The translations under genes were made by a program, and so were the position numbers. DNA of 64,000 bases from Rapana venosa (Eukaryota; Mollusca; Gastropoda; Neogastropoda; Muricidae). The DNA lies in assembly GCA_028751875.1 (NCBI GenBank), contig CM054157.1, positions 2,944,408 to 3,008,407 of the forward strand, written 5' to 3'. Shown here in pieces: positions 1-12,608 of the stretch. The notes beneath the pieces were generated by a model. The model was given only the letters and a program-made list of their open reading frames with translations, did not search any database and was not told the DNA's origin. Within the stretch, counting starts at the first letter, position 1; every line of letters begins with the position of its first letter.

Positions 1-572
1 AGTGATCGACTATGACTTCTGGGTGGAGGCTTGACTCCACAGTCCTTATGTGCTGCATCCCCCCCGGGGGGGTGGTTGGGCTTTGGGAAAACCCCAACGC
101 CCACTGTTTATGCCCACTTGGCCCAGAGAGTGGGGGTTTTATTTTTGGGGAAGGGTTTCCCCAAAAAATCAAATTTTCTGCCCTTTTTCCCCAAACAGAG
201 CTGCCCCCCTTGTTTTTTTGGAGGTCATGCGAACACGACGGATGGGCTTTAAAACATACATAAAGGCAAACAAACTTTTTTAAAAACAACTTAGGAAAAT
301 GGTTTTTGTCTTTTTTTTCGTCTGTTCGTTCATCTTTCAGTCAGTGTCTGGGTGTCCCCCGCTTTGGGACACAGCACAGCGATCATTACTTTTCGGTGTG
401 GGGGAAAGCCCAGAAGCTTGCTGAAACCCCTGACTGACTGCACTGGGGTGCCAGCGCTGCTCCCGAAAGAACCAGCCATTGTTCACATACACCCACCCCA
501 CCAACAAAGGCACACCCGAACACACAAACGAAAAAACACACACAGGAAAACCCCAATCCCCACACACCCCTT

Positions 573-781
573 TTGGATGAGAATATAAACCGAAGCCCCT
601 GTGCGAAGCACGCAGAACATCTTGCGCACACGTTAAAAACCCGTTTCCCCTTTTTTGAAAGAGTTTGGCCATGTGTGCCGGTGGGGAAAATTTTTAAGAA
701 TTTACAAAAACCCCATACATACGGGGACTAGATTTAAAAAAACCCTAAGTGGTTATTCCATTACCCCCGGATATAAAAGGG
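573..781 (+). mobile_element. SINE-1 fragment, body plus tail T1
   Basis: Starts inside the body at the ATAAACCGA block and runs through the GCAGAACATCTTGCGCACAC and TGTGCCGGTGG blocks to a T1 tail ending in ATAAAAGG. The head is missing. Several dropped bases relative to later copies are probably sequencing errors. Confidence 0.8.
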
Positions 782-782
782 T

Positions 783-1430
783 TTTTTAAAAAAAAACAAA
801 AACCCACACCAAAGCCACACACACACACACACACACCCACAACAAAGACGCACGCACGCCAAAAAACCCCCACACCCACAAACACACAACACACAACCAC
901 GCAGCAAAACAACCACACAAACACCAATTTATTCCCTTTAAATTTTTTTTTTTTGACGGCGTTTTTCAAAAACTGTTATTTTAGTCATTTAAAATGGCAA
1001 ACCCCGTTGTTGGGATTTTTGTTGTTGGTTTTTTTTGTTTGTTTTTTTTTGTTGTTTGTTGTTGTGTTGGTTTTTGGGGGTTTTTAAAAAAAAAAATTAA
1101 AATTTAATTTAAATTTTTTTATTTTTTTTGAGGTGGGAGGGGGTGGCTAGGTTTTGTCAGTTATTTTAAATTTTAAAGGGGACTTTTTTAAATTTTTTAA
1201 AAAATTTTTTAAAAAAATTTTTTTTTCTGTTGGACTGTAGGGTGATTTTTATTTTTTATTTTTTTTAAAATTTTTAATTTTTTTTTGTTTTTTGTTGTTC
1301 TTGGGGTTTTTTTTAAGGGAGGGTGCTTTTTTAAATTTTAAAAATTTTTTTAAATTTTAATTTTGTTGTTTTTGTTTTTTGTTTTTTTTTTTGTTTCTTT
1401 TTTGTAGGGGGGACTTTTTAAATTTTTCCC
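783..1430. repeat. CA-rich then T/TTTTG-rich low complexity
   Basis: CA-rich sequence (783-915) is followed by long T runs mixed with TTTTG and TTTTAAAA. No gene or element is visible. Confidence 0.7.
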
Positions 1431-1744
1431 CTCGGCTAAAAACTCCGAGGATCACCAAGGGCCCAGATTTTGCTTTTTGACCTTTCCCCTCCCCTTCCCC
1501 CCCCTCCCCCCCCCCCCTTCCTCCATAATTTAGGTAGCAGCATTCTGACTTTGGGGATGGGGGATTTTTTCGTTTTTTTTGTTGTTGTTTTTTTTGTTTT
1601 TGTTTTGATTTTGGGTTTCCCCCCCCCCCCCCCCCCCCAACCCCCAAAACACACACAACCAAATGAAAAATGTACGAAATTTTCTCCAAAAAGGGCTTTT
1701 TTGTAAAAATAACAGAGGTTTTTGAGCCCCCCAGAGGAATAAAA

Positions 1745-1763
1745 GTGATGATGATGAGATGAT

Positions 1764-1798
<35 letters not shown>

Positions 1799-2310
1799 GT
1801 GATGATGATGTGATGATTTTATGATGATGATGAAAGAAGAGAAAAAGAAGAAGAAGGGAAAAAGAGAAGAAGGGAAAAAAAGATGTGTTTTAGATGATGA
1901 GCGGGCGCGAAAGACGACGACGACGATGATGTGATGATGGTGATGTTTTTGGTGGTGATGATTAAGGAAGATGATTTATGATGATGATGGTGGTGAAGAC
2001 CCATTTAAGAAAAAAAGAAAAAGAAGAAGAAGAAGAAGAAGAAGGAAAAGATGATGTGATGTGAAAATGGGGACGACGAACCCAGACGAAAGAGACGACA
2101 GACGACGACGACGACGACGACGACAAAAAAAGAATAAAGATAACCCACTACTATATACTTTTAAAATTCTACTACTTGCTGGGTGTGGGGTGCTGCTGCT
2201 GCTGCTGCTGCCCCGCTGCTGCTGCCCGCTGGCTGTACTGCTGTTTTCCTCCTCCCCCAAAACTACTATAAAAACCTACACTACTACTACTACTACTACT
2301 ATACAACTAT
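1745..2310. repeat. Trinucleotide arrays (GAT/ATG, GAA, GAC, CTG, CTA)
   Basis: Successive runs of different trinucleotides. ORFs with poly-Ser, poly-Arg or poly-Leu are read-throughs of these runs. Confidence 0.85.
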
Positions 2311-2484
2311 AAAAATTTTTAGTATCGAAAATTTAAAGCGCTTAATGCAATGGCAGTAGAAAATAACTTTGTAAAAAAAAAAAACCCCCCCGAAAAAAAA
2401 GGTTTTTGCTGTTTTTTTTTTTCAGCTGGTTTTACTTAAATTTTCCCCCTTGTGAAGCAGCGCTTTAAAAAAACGCGCCCCAGG

Positions 2485-3800
2485 TGTGGTTTTTGGGGTT
2501 TTTTTTGTGTGTGTGTGTTGTTTGTGTGTGTGTTTGTGTATGTTATTTATGTTTTGTAAAGTGTGTTTGGGATGTGTTTTATGGTGTGTTTTTTTTATGG
2601 TGTTTGGGGTGGGGTGGGAGTGTTTAGGGGGTTTTGTGTGTGTGTTGGGTGTGTGTGTGCGGGCGTGTGTGTGTGTGTTTTTGTGTGTGTGTTGTGTGGG
2701 GGGTTTTTGTGGTTGGTTTGTTGTGGGTTTTTGTGTGGTGGTTTTGTTTTTGGTTTTATTGGGTTGTGTTTTTGGGGTTGTGTTTTTAAAAGGGGTGTGT
2801 GGGGGTGTGTTTGTGTTGGGGTGTTTTTTTGTGGGGTGGTTTTTTTGTATGTTGGATTTTTATGTTTGGTTTTGTGTGGGTGTTGTATGGGTTTAAGTTT
2901 GTGTGCGGTGTGTTTTTATGTGTATTTTTGTGTGGGGTGGGGTGTGTTTTTTTGGTTTTGGTTTTTTGTGTATGTAAAGTGTGTTGGTATGTTGTTGTTT
3001 TGTGTGTGTGGGGTGTGTTGGTTTGTGTTGTGTTGTCGTGGGGTTTAAAAATTTTGTATTGGTGTATGTTGGGGTGTTTGGGGTGTTTTTGTGTGTTTTT
3101 GGGGGTGCGTGTGTGTATGTGTTTTGTGGGTTGTTGGTCTTATAAAAGGGGGTGTGTGTGTGTGGGGTGTGTGTGTGTTGTGTGGGTTTTTGTGTGTGTT
3201 GCGTGGGTTGTGTTGTAAAGTGTGTTTTGTATTTTTGGTATGTGTGTTTGTGGTTGTGTTGTTGGTTTTTGTGTATTGTATTATGTGTGTGTTTTGTTTG
3301 TTTTATTGTGGTGTGGGGTAATTTTTTGTGTGTATGTTTTAGTTGGGGTTGTGTATTTTATGTGTGTTGTTGGGGTGGTTTTTTATTTTGTGTGTATGTG
3401 TTTTAAAGGGGTTTTGTGTGTATGTGTATGTATTTTGTGTTGTGTATGTATGTTGTGTGTTTTTGTATGTTGTGGGGTTGTATTTTTGTAAGTGTAGTAT
3501 GTGTGTGGTTTTGTTTGTATGTGTGTGTTTTTTGTGTAAGTTTTGGTTTTATTGTATGTTTTTGTGTATTTATGGGTTTTGGGGTTTTGTGTTTTTGTAT
3601 GTGTGTGTTAAATTTTGGTTGTTTGTTTTGTGTGTATGTGTTTTTGTGTATGTGTGGGGGTATGGGGTTTTGTGTGTTTGTGTATGTTGTTGTGTTTGTG
3701 TATGTTTTTGTGTATGTGGTTTTTGGTGTGTTTGTTGTTGTGTGGGTTTTGTATGTTGTGTGTGTTGTGTTTGTAGTGTGTTAGTGTTGGTTTCGTTGTA
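2485..3800. repeat. 1.3-kb TG-rich tract
   Basis: Almost entirely TG, TTG and TTTG with occasional GTAT. It gives overlapping Cys/Val/Phe-rich ORFs in all three plus frames, as expected of simple sequence and not of a gene. Confidence 0.85.
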
Positions 3801-4534
3801 GTGTGGTGTGGTTTTTGTTTTTTTTTTGGTTTAAAATTTTTTTGGGATTGTAAAAAGGGGTGTTTTTTATTGGTGTGTATGCGTTTTTTTGTTTGGGTAT
3901 TTTGAAAAAGGGGGTTTTTAAAAGTGGGTTTGGGGGTGGTTTGGGTGGTTTTAATTTGGCTTTTTTGGGTGGATGGTGTGGTTTTTGGGTTTTGGGTTGT
4001 GGGGTGCGTGGTGTGGTTTCGGGGCGGGGCGGGGCGTTTGTTGTTTGGGGGTTTTTTGTTTTTTTTTTCGAAAGGAAATGGGGGAAAAACTCGTGGGGCC
4101 TTTTCTTTCTTTTAATTTTTTTTCTAAATTTTTTCACCCTTCCACGGCCAAAAAAAGGCCCCAAAAATTTTAAAGGGGGAAAGGAAAAAAAGGGCGGCAA
4201 AAAAATGTTTGTTCTTTACAAAACGGGAAACCCCTTTTTAACTTCCACAAGGGTTTTTAAAAAGTGGTTTTTGTTTTTTTTTAAAATTTTTTAAAAAAAT
4301 TCCCCTTTTTTTTTGGGAAAACTAAGGGGACATGTGTTTTTTCTGTCCCGTTTGCGGGTTTTTTGTCCTTTTACCCGGGAACCGTGGGGTTCTTTTGGGA
4401 GGAAAAATTTGTGTGGTGGGTTTGTGGGGGACAGGTGCCCAAAAGATTGGAAAAACCCGTGGCAGAGAGAATTCCTTTCTTTTAAAATTTTTTTTGGGCC
4501 CCAAAACCCCTTTTTTACAACAATCCCAAAACCG

Positions 4535-4890
4535 CCCAAAGAAAAAAACAAAAAAAAAAAGAAAAAGAAAAAGAGAGAAACAGAGTAGAAAACAGAGAGA
4601 GGATGGAGATAGACAGACAGACAGAGGGGTAGAAAGGGACAGACAGAGAGAGCGAGAGAGACAGACAGAAGAGAGAGAGGTAGAGAGAAAAAGGACAGAC
4701 GGGAAAACGAGAAGGCAGAAGACAGCGAGAAGCGAGAGGACGACAGCCCGAGACAGAGAGAGAAACAGACGAGAGAGAGAAGGAGAGAGACAGAGAAGGG
4801 AGGGGAACCACGGACAGAGAGAGAGAGCGGAGGAGAGAAGAGAGAGGTGGAGAGAGAGGAGAGAAAGAGAGAGAGAGGGAGGAGAGATTA
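4535..4890. repeat. GA-rich polypurine tract
   Basis: (GA)n, GAGACA and GACA runs on the plus strand, nearly pure purine for about 350 bp. No gene. Confidence 0.85.
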
Positions 4891-5139
4891 GTCAAAAAAC
4901 TTAGCAGTGAAATCCAAATATTCTAAAAACCGGGAAGGGGGATTGGAAGGGGGAGGGGGGTCGGACACGCAACACGTAAAATTGAAGTCCAAAAAACCAC
5001 AACACACATAACACACCAAAAACCCCGCAAACAACAACTTCATACCACACACCACACACACAACACACCATCACTCACAACACACACGCACACCACACCA
5101 AAACCCCCAACATCTGGGTAATTTCATTATAGCCCAACA

Positions 5140-5148
5140 CCCTCCCCT

Positions 5149-5181
<33 letters not shown>

Positions 5182-6001
5182 CTTCCCTTTTCCTTTTGCT
5201 ACGCCCAATAAAGCCGAAAGAAAAGGTTAAAAAACGAAAACTTAAGGCAAAAAAGACGGACAAGAGAAGCAAGAACGAGAGACAGACAGACGACAGCACA
5301 CACACATTACCCACACGGCCACACCGAAAACAACCACACAACACCCCAAAGGGGGAAAGAGAGAGGGGGGGGGGAAAAGAATTAAACAGACAACACAAGA
5401 GGCAAAAGGGTTTACCAACACACAGAAATTAAACACACCACACACAGAATTACGAACAACACAAGAAATTTACAGACACAACACACACACAGATTCATTG
5501 CGAACGTCGCTCACCAAACCACCACACACACACTCTCTCTCTCTATCAACACACACACCCTTCCTTCTCTGTCCCCCCTTTTTTCTCCTCTCTCCACACA
5601 CACACACACCCCCTCTCTCTCTCACCTCTCTCTTTTTCCCTCTCTTCTCTCTTCCTCCTCTTCCTTTTCTCCCTCACACCACATCTCTATCTCCCACAAA
5701 ACCGCTTTGTCTCTCTCTCTCTCCCCCACGAAAAGCAACACATCTCTCACACCCCAAACCCCAAAAACACACTCCTCTCTCTCTCTCTCACACCCCCACA
5801 CACACACGCCAAACACACACTCCTTCACACACAAAACACCTTCTTGTCCTCTCTCACACCAGATTAAAAAAAAACCCTCACACACACACACACACACACA
5901 CCACCCTCTCTCTCAACACCACACAAACACCACACACACACACACTCTCTCTCTCGTTCGCTCTCTCGCTCTCACCACAACAACCACACCACAAAACACA
6001 C

Positions 6002-6032
<31 letters not shown>

Positions 6033-6065
6033 CACACACCACACACACACACACAACACACACAG
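5140..6065. repeat. Poly-C, CA and CT microsatellites
   Basis: A run of about 35 C (5144-5179) is followed by CA/CT-rich sequence that ends in near-pure (CA)n at 6000-6065. The Thr/His/Ser/Leu ORFs here are artefacts. Confidence 0.85.
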
Positions 6066-8036
6066 TACTAGGGTTTTTTACTGGGTCTTTCGTATGGGGA
6101 AAAGGGATTTTTCACTGCAAAATGTTTCCTTTCTGCCGGTAATTATGCTTCCAAGTCCACCCCCCCCCCCCCCCCTTTTCCTCTCTCTCAATATATTATG
6201 TGTAAAAAAATTTTTCCCCTGACCGAATTAAACCCCGCCCATTTCCCCTTTTCCCAAATCAGTAATGTTTAAAGAAAAAAAACAATTTTTTGTCCAAAAA
6301 AAAAGCTAATTTTGTTGTATTTTTTTTTTATTTCATAATTTTTAAACGCACAAAGATTTCTCTGGGTAAAATTTGGACCCCCTTCCCCCGGGGGAGGCGC
6401 ACCCAAAAGAGCAGCGCCCCCCCAATTTTTTTTTGTTGTGGGTTTTTTTGGGGTCTTTTTCCTGGCGCAACTGATTTTTTTCCGTATCGTTTTTTTTTAA
6501 AAAAAGAATTTTGCCAGGATAACTTTTTTTTCCCTTTGGGGTTCTTTTACGTGCGCTAAAAAATTTGTTAACACACGGGACCTGGGTTTTTTGCCCCCTC
6601 CGAAAGACTAAAACCCCAAACCACCACTCAGGTCTAAGGGGATTGGGGTAAATTTTCGGGGCAAAACGGGGTCGAACCCCCCCCACACTTCCGACCGGAC
6701 TTTTCGCTTTCTGGGTAGGCGTTATCTCTAGACCCCCCGATCCCCCCCAGAACAGTTTGTTTGTATGAAGGATCAAAAGTTCTGGGGTATTATTAAAAAA
6801 AAGTTTGGAGAAAATTTGGGAAAACGCTACAAAAAAGACGGGAAAAATTTGTGTTAATGATTTTTAAAAAAAACAACCAATCTAACGGTATTCCATATTG
6901 CGTATGTAAAAAAAAACCCCAAAAATACGATTAAAAGAAGAGAAAGGGAAAGGTGGTTTGAAAACGGGTGTAACCGAAAAAAGGGGAGTAAAAGTTTATT
7001 AAAAAAGTGGGCCACATTAACAAAACTGATAAAGATTTTATTTTTAGAGAGTAAAAAAATACAAAAAAAATTTTACTATGACAGAAAAACAAAAGTATTT
7101 AACGAAATGTTGTTAATAAAAAAAAATTACTGTCAAAAACAATTTTGGGGTTACGTTAACAAACTGTTTTTAAAACACAGACAACCCAGGAAAAAAACTC
7201 TTAGGACTGGTTTCATTTTTGAAGCATTCTTGGGGAAAGATGTCTTTTTTTTTAATGGATGGTTTATGATTTTCAGGGGTGAACATGATAAGATATAATG
7301 ACCCCCAGAAGGTTTTCACTGCAATTTGTAAAATTAAACTTTAAAAAAAGCAATGCCCTTTGGAGAATTATTGGGGAACTTTTAAAAGCAAATTGTCGTG
7401 TATTCTTGACTTTTTGGTCATTTTTTTTTCACTCTTTTTGACAAAAAATATTTTCCCCGGGTGGTGGTCCCGTCATTCTCCTATTCGTAAAAAGGGAGCG
7501 TAAAGGGTATCAATAATATAGGAGCATTTCCACTTTGATATCTGCTAAGTGTTAGCGTTAAAGTAAGCTTCAGGGAAAATTTTAGAACAAAACAATATCA
7601 CGGTTCATCGCCGGATTTAAACGGGGATTCAACAATTGACATATTTCAGCTTTTGGCGTTCATTCAGAAACGTTTCATTTACCGGGAAAATTTATGTAGC
7701 TTAATCGATTTGAAAAAGGCCTTGATTCAAATAAAATTTTATTGCCAATTTGATGAAAAAGAATAATGGTAATCTTTTTTTTTTTTGGGGTTTCTGTTTA
7801 AAAAAAATATAAAAAAAAAAAATTGGGGAAAGTTTAAATAAAACCCCCCCGCAAAACCCCCCCCCGCCCCCTTAAAACCCCCCCCCATTAAACGCCCCAA
7901 AAAATTCGCCATCCCCCCTCCCCCGAAAACCAAGGGAAAATCCTGTTAGATTTCCCTGCCCAAAAATAAAAGTGAATTGGGCGACCAACCCCCCCCGCCC
8001 TTTGCCCCCTTTGACAAAAAATCGAATAATTTAAAG

Positions 8037-8236
8037 CCTTTCGGATGAGGGGTATAAAGAGGTCCCTTTTCAACCCCCCAAAAAATTTGGCGTTAAAACC
8101 TGTTTCCCTTTTCGAAGGTAGGCAAATTGTGGGGTTGGGGGGCGGTGACCAAACAAAACCGCTACAACGGGGAAACCTGGTTAAAAAAACCAATGAGTGG
8201 GTATTCCATTACCCTCGATAAAAAAAAAAAAAATAA
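8037..8236 (+). mobile_element. SINE-1 fragment, degraded body plus tail T1
   Basis: The CTTTCGGATGAG block, a corrupted body and a T1 tail (GAGTGGGTATTCCATTACC, then poly-A) are in order. The many substitutions and homopolymer changes fit the poor local base quality. Confidence 0.6.
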
Positions 8237-8366
8237 ATAAAAAAAACGAGGTGTTTGGGCAGCAAAACTTTTCCCTCCTGAGCTGTTAGTAGGGAAACAA
8301 AGATATCCTGTTTTTGTTGTTGTTGGTTCTTCTTCTTTGTTCTTGTTCTTGTTTGTTTTGGGTTTT

Positions 8367-8770
8367 TGTTTTCTTCTTCTTCTTCTTCTTCTTCTTTTTT
8401 CCTTCTTCGAACGCCGACAGTAAAATATTGTTGTTGTATATGAGCGAAAAGCGTTGCAATGCCCCTTTAAACCCTACAAGTCAGGCCCCGCCATCCAACT
8501 TCGGGGGGTGGGGAGAAAGTTTTTAAAAAAGCTTTCCCGGGGAAAAAAGTGGGAGATGGATAAGAAGGCAGAAAATAGACCTGCAAAAGGGGGTGGGCAG
8601 GGGGAAAAAAGGGAAGAAGGCAGAGACAAAGAGAGGGATAAAAAGAGGGAATTCCTACCAAGATTTTCCAGAAGGGGGGATGCGTTTTTACTGGCAAGAC
8701 CCCGCATCCCTACAGAGGAAGGGACCCCCAGTAAACAACGCACTGTTTCGCTAGCCTGTTGAAAGCCGTG
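8367..8770 (-). repeat. rep-D copy, degraded
   Basis: On the minus strand the end is a (GAA)n tail. Diagnostic blocks seen are ATATGAGCGAAAAGCG, ACAAGTCAGGCCC and GGGAATTCCTACC, shared with copies at 10535, 32925, 38505 and 55365. Confidence 0.65.
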
Positions 8771-8811
8771 GGGCTGAACGCAAACTTTTGGAATTTCTTT
8801 TCTTTTTCTTT

Positions 8812-8895
8812 CATGCCACTTACGTCAACGGCAGCTTTCTCTGCGTGAAACTCGGGCGCTCTCTCTCCCCGGGGAAACGCGTCGCCACAAGACCC
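8812..8895 (-). repeat. rep-E copy, degraded
   Basis: Matches the rep-E core on the minus strand (GGGGAGAGAG...CCCGAGTTTCACGCAGAGAAA). Better copies lie at 43692 and 57430. Confidence 0.6.
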
Positions 8896-9899
8896 CACGC
8901 CACCCTTTATTTTTTTTTTCTGTTCCGTCTCAACTGAATTTTGTTTCCCATCAGAGTGATTTTTTTTTTTCCTCCCAAAATTTGCCGGGGAAAAACTGTC
9001 TTATTGCGGGGGTTCTTTAACTGCGCTAAAGGCATTCCATCAACCCAACTCAGGGGTGAAAAGCTGCACGAAACAGATGTCCAGAAAAAAGAGACATGCA
9101 AAAAGTTCTGAGGTATGGAAAGGAACACGTCTTTGGGAGGGTTTAACACACAAAAAATCAGCAATAAAACATCAAAAACCCAAACCCGCCTTTGGAAGTA
9201 CTTCATCTCATCATCACATCCCTTGCTGGGGACACCGTTGGGTACCCCGACGGACCTGCACTGGACCGCCAAAGGTTCTGTCCGGGGCTGTTTTCAGGAG
9301 GTTTGGTAAGTGAGGCCGGTCCACTCCTTGAGTTGGAATCCAGTTTTTTGCGGGGTCCCCCCTGCCTCCTTCCCCTTTCCACCTTTTCCCGCAGGATGTC
9401 TTGAAGTACTTGCCCCCCCAAAAAACCAGCGACCCCACACCTACTTTCCCAAACATCACTGGTCGGGAAGGAGGGCTACAGGAGATCGTAGAACTCCGCG
9501 AGACAGAGAGAGAGAGATGGCAACTCAGTGGCACTGCATGGAGCTTTCACAATCGCGACAATCACGATCGCGATGGAGATAATTATGTGACCTGAACCTG
9601 ATTGAAAATGGCTGGGACAGCTGTGGCCATTTGCTGTGTGCTTGAGGATGATGAAGAAATCACAATAAAAGCACTGTGCCATAAAACTAAAAACGGGCCC
9701 CCACGCACCCGAGCGGCTCGAAAGAGAGTTGTTATAAAATTTTGTAAGTCTTTCTGGGGGGGGGAAAAAAACGGAGAGTGGCCCAAAAAAGGCAGAAAAT
9801 ACATACACGGAAAGGAATGACAAGAAAAAAGAAGAAGGCAAAACAAAAGAGGAATAAAAAAAGGGGCTTTTCCCTACCACAAATTTTTTCCAAAAGGTT

Positions 9900-10330
9900 T
9901 ATTTATTTTATTTGTTATTCTTTTAATCGGGAAAATGGAAAAGCACCATGGCTTTTTTACATCTTTTTCCCCGGTGTTGCGGTTTTGAAAATTTTTGTCA
10001 TCATTCCCCCCGGGGCACACAATGCCTACCTTTCGAAAAGCGGAACAGGTTTTAACGCGTGCGCAAGACTTTTTCTGCAGCGCAAGCGCTTTGATTTGTT
10101 GCTTTACAAGTTTCGCGCTATATAAATTCCATACTTTATTATTATTTTTATTATGCGTTCGCACAGGGGGCCCTGGGTTTATAGTCTCATCCAAGGATTT
10201 TGACATTCAGTTCAAATTTTTGGGGGGTGAAAAAACGGGAAAAAGGGCGAGGCGGGAAAATCGAACCCCCAAAAAACCTCACGGGACTTTTTGGCAGGTA
10301 AACGTCTTAACCATCCTGCTACCTTCCTAA
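9900..10330 (-). mobile_element. SINE-1 with head B and tail T1, carrying a nested T3 element
   Basis: Read on the minus strand: head B (AGGATGGTTAAGACGT, then an ATCGAACC/GGTTCGAT B-box region), body and T1 tail. The body is split at 10083-10153 by a T3-type element in the opposite orientation. The same head B appears at 50765-51101 and 16503. Confidence 0.8.
10083..10153 (+). mobile_element. T3-type element nested in SINE-1
   Basis: GCGCTTTGATTTGTTGCTTT followed by GCGCTATATAAATTCC and an ATT-rich end sits between the CTGCA and TGCGTTCGC halves of the SINE-1 body. Confidence 0.75.
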
Positions 10331-10404
10331 TATGTGGGGATGGGGAGGTAGGGATGATATTCATATTTCTTCTGGAACCATCTCCCTGAAGTTGTTTCTT
10401 TCAG

Positions 10405-10475
10405 ACAAGGGCACTGTCGGACGTATGTTTGCTCAGCAGCAGGTGTGGATGATGCCTGCCCTCTGTGAGAAATGA
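10405..10475 (+). CDS. Possible terminal coding exon of an unidentified gene
   Basis: A strong-looking 3' splice site (TTGTTTCTTTCAG) is followed by an open frame of 22 codons that reads KGTVGRMFAQQQVWMMPALC-EK and a TGA at 10473-10475. Codon content looks coding and the local sequence is clean and not a known repeat of this window. I do not recognise the protein, and upstream exons would lie in the unreadable tract before 9900. It could equally be a chance open frame. Confidence 0.3.
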
Positions 10476-10534
10476 ATGTTGATGGACGGATGCTTTTCAT
10501 TACAACAGAGCAATAACTGAAATGCTGTGCCGAA

Positions 10535-10645
10535 GTCGGATGCGCTGGGCCTGACTTGTCAGGCGCTTAACGGCAGCGTGACGCATTTTCGCTCATATAA
10601 CAGACAACAATAGTTGCTGTCTGAGCGTTCGACGAAGAAGAAGAA
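10535..10645 (+). repeat. rep-D copy, 3' part
   Basis: CTGACTTGTCAGGCGCTTAA through TCGCTCATAT to a GACGAAGAAGAAGAA tail. This is the sense orientation with a (GAA)n 3' end. Confidence 0.8.
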
Positions 10646-10699
10646 CTGAAATGCAGGTCCTAATTTTTTTAGCGCTCGAGAAAGTGCAAACGTACTTAT

Positions 10700-11158
10700 G
10701 AATATTAGCAGCACATAGACACACAGACAGACAGGCAGACAGACAAGCAGACAGACAGACACATACACACATACGCACATAGACATTTGCACATACAGGC
10801 ATATGCACACGCACGCACAACCAAAACATACACACAAACGCACGCACGCGCGCACACACACACACTGCAGTGCATGACAAGAGAGACAGTGGTGGAGATA
10901 GGGAAATACAGAAAGAGAAAGAGAGAGAGGGGCAAAGAGAGAGGGGGACAGAGAAGGGGAGGGAGAGGGAGTGAGAGATAGAGGGGGGAGAGAGAGGGAG
11001 ACAGACAGAGAGACGACAGAGAGACAGACAAAGACAGACAGTCAGAGAGACAATAGACAGAGAGACAGAAGACAGAGACAGACAGAGAGACAGACAGGCA
11101 GACAGAGACAGACAGACAGACACAGACAAAAGAGACAGGGAGACAGAGACAGACAGAC

Positions 11159-11191
<33 letters not shown>

Positions 11192-11357
11192 TACAGATAC
11201 AGACACAGACAGACAGACAGACAGAGACAGACAGACAGAGAGACATAGATAGACAGACATGAGACAGACAGCAGACAGAATAAACAGACAGAGATAGACA
11301 GAGACAGACAGACAGACAGAGACAGACAGACACAGACAGACACAGAGACAGACAGAC

Positions 11358-11394
<37 letters not shown>

Positions 11395-11397
11395 GTC
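10700..11397. repeat. (CA)n and (GACA)n microsatellite, about 700 bp
   Basis: ACACAGACAGACAG and CACACGCACG runs lead into about 450 bp of (GACA)n with GAGA interruptions. The 268- and 245-residue Cys/Leu/Ser/Val ORFs on the minus strand are simple-repeat translations. Confidence 0.9.
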
Positions 11398-11559
11398 ACG
11401 CAAATAATTATAAGCCTTCAAGTCTTCTTCCACTCTTCTCACTCAAGACGTAACCATTTCGCTCTGTACCTTGCTTTGGTGTTCTAGTCCTCTGACACAG
11501 ACATTGTCACACAGATTAAGATCATTTGGAAAGAAAGCAAAGAAGAAGAATAGTAAATT

Positions 11560-11645
11560 GTATTAATAATAATAATGATGATGATAATAATGTATGGAAT
11601 TTATATAGCGCTGAATCTTGTAAAGCAACAAATCAAAGCGCTCAG
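11560..11645 (-). mobile_element. T3-type element
   Basis: (AAT)n, GGAATTTATATAGCGCTGAA and AATCAAAGCGCTCAGA. It directly precedes a minus-strand SINE-1, so on that strand it sits at the SINE's 3' end. Confidence 0.8.
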
Positions 11646-11664
11646 ATGACATGATTTGTTAAAA

Positions 11665-11895
11665 ATCTATTTATTTATTATTTTATATCGAGGATAATGG
11701 AATAAACACTCATATGTGCTTTTTTTTTTTACAACCAGTCCCCGTGTGTATGCGGTTTTGTAAATTTTGTCATCTGTTCCCACCGGCACTCAATGGCCTA
11801 CTCTTTCGAAAAGCGGAACAGGATTTAACGTGTGCGCAAGATGTTCTGCATGCGTTCGCACACGGGGCCTCGGTTTAGAGTCTCATCCGAAGGAT
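11665..11895 (-). mobile_element. SINE-1, tail T1 and body, head missing
   Basis: Minus-strand T1 (TATCGAGGATAATGGAATAA) followed by a well-preserved body ending at the TCATCCGAAGGA block. Confidence 0.9.
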
Positions 11896-11929
11896 GACGA
11901 TTTCTGACGATTTTGACGATATCTATTTT

Positions 11930-12029
11930 TTCGTTCCTCGGATAGAGCTCCGAGGTTGACCAAAAGTGAGATTTTTTGCGTATGCAACCGGGTTCCCCCC
12001 CCCCCCCCCCCCCCCCCCCTTTGCCCCCT

Positions 12030-12060
<31 letters not shown>

Positions 12061-12250
12061 ATTAAGTGGCCTTTCGGCTCAGGGCATGGTTTCAAACAGG
12101 ACACAGGTCCGTGTTTTGAAAGACAATGTTTTGGTCCCCTCCACACTTACCGATACGAAACATCAGTTCCTGAAAGGGAATAGTAAACTTCGCAAAACCC
12201 TTCTGCGTGCGTTAGCACACAGGCCTCGGTTTATATCTCTGCGCAGACCC
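11930..12250 (-). mobile_element. SINE-1 remnants with tail T2 and poly-C runs
   Basis: A T2 block (GTTCCTCGGATAGAGCTCCG ... GTGAGATTTTTTGCG) runs into C runs at 11995-12058. A short body remnant (GGCCTCGGTTTATA) follows at about 12220. Confidence 0.55.
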
Positions 12251-12258
12251 TGTCCTTC

Positions 12259-12608
12259 GGGGACGGGATAGCCAGTGGTTAAACATCGCGCTCGCAATTT
12301 TGAAAAAACCCGGGTTCGATTTTCCGTCAAGGAATATTTTCCCCTGAGTTAACTAACATCAGTGCAGACTCACTTCCCCAAAAGTCCTTCGGATGAGTCT
12401 ATAAACCGAGGCCCCGTTTGCGAACGCACGCAGACATCTTGCCCACACGGGTTTAATCCTATCCGCCTTCATAAATAGGCCATTGTGTGCGGTGGGAACA
12501 ATACCAGAATTTACAAAACTGCATACACTCGGACTTGGGGTAATAAAGCCATAAGTGCCTTTTTCCATATCCCGTATAAAGAATAAAAAAATAAATAAAT
12601 AAATAAAC
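12259..12608 (+). mobile_element. SINE-1, full length, head A and tail T1
   Basis: GGGGACGGGATAGCC head with a CCCGGGTTCGATTTTCC B-box region, body, T1 and an (AATA)n end. Confidence 0.85.

Noticed and set aside
2485..3800. Several Cys/Val/Phe-rich ORFs of 120-160 codons
   Set aside because: Open in three overlapping frames because the DNA is TG/TTG simple sequence; no start context, domain or intron signals.
9192..9306. Open frame ending at a GTAAGTGAG donor
   Set aside because: No recognisable protein, uncertain base quality and no convincing acceptor; mentioned only as a possible partner of 10405-10475.
10593..11442. Minus-strand ORFs of 268 and 245 codons (Cys/Leu/Ser/Val)
   Set aside because: Translations of (GACA)n; two frames open simultaneously.
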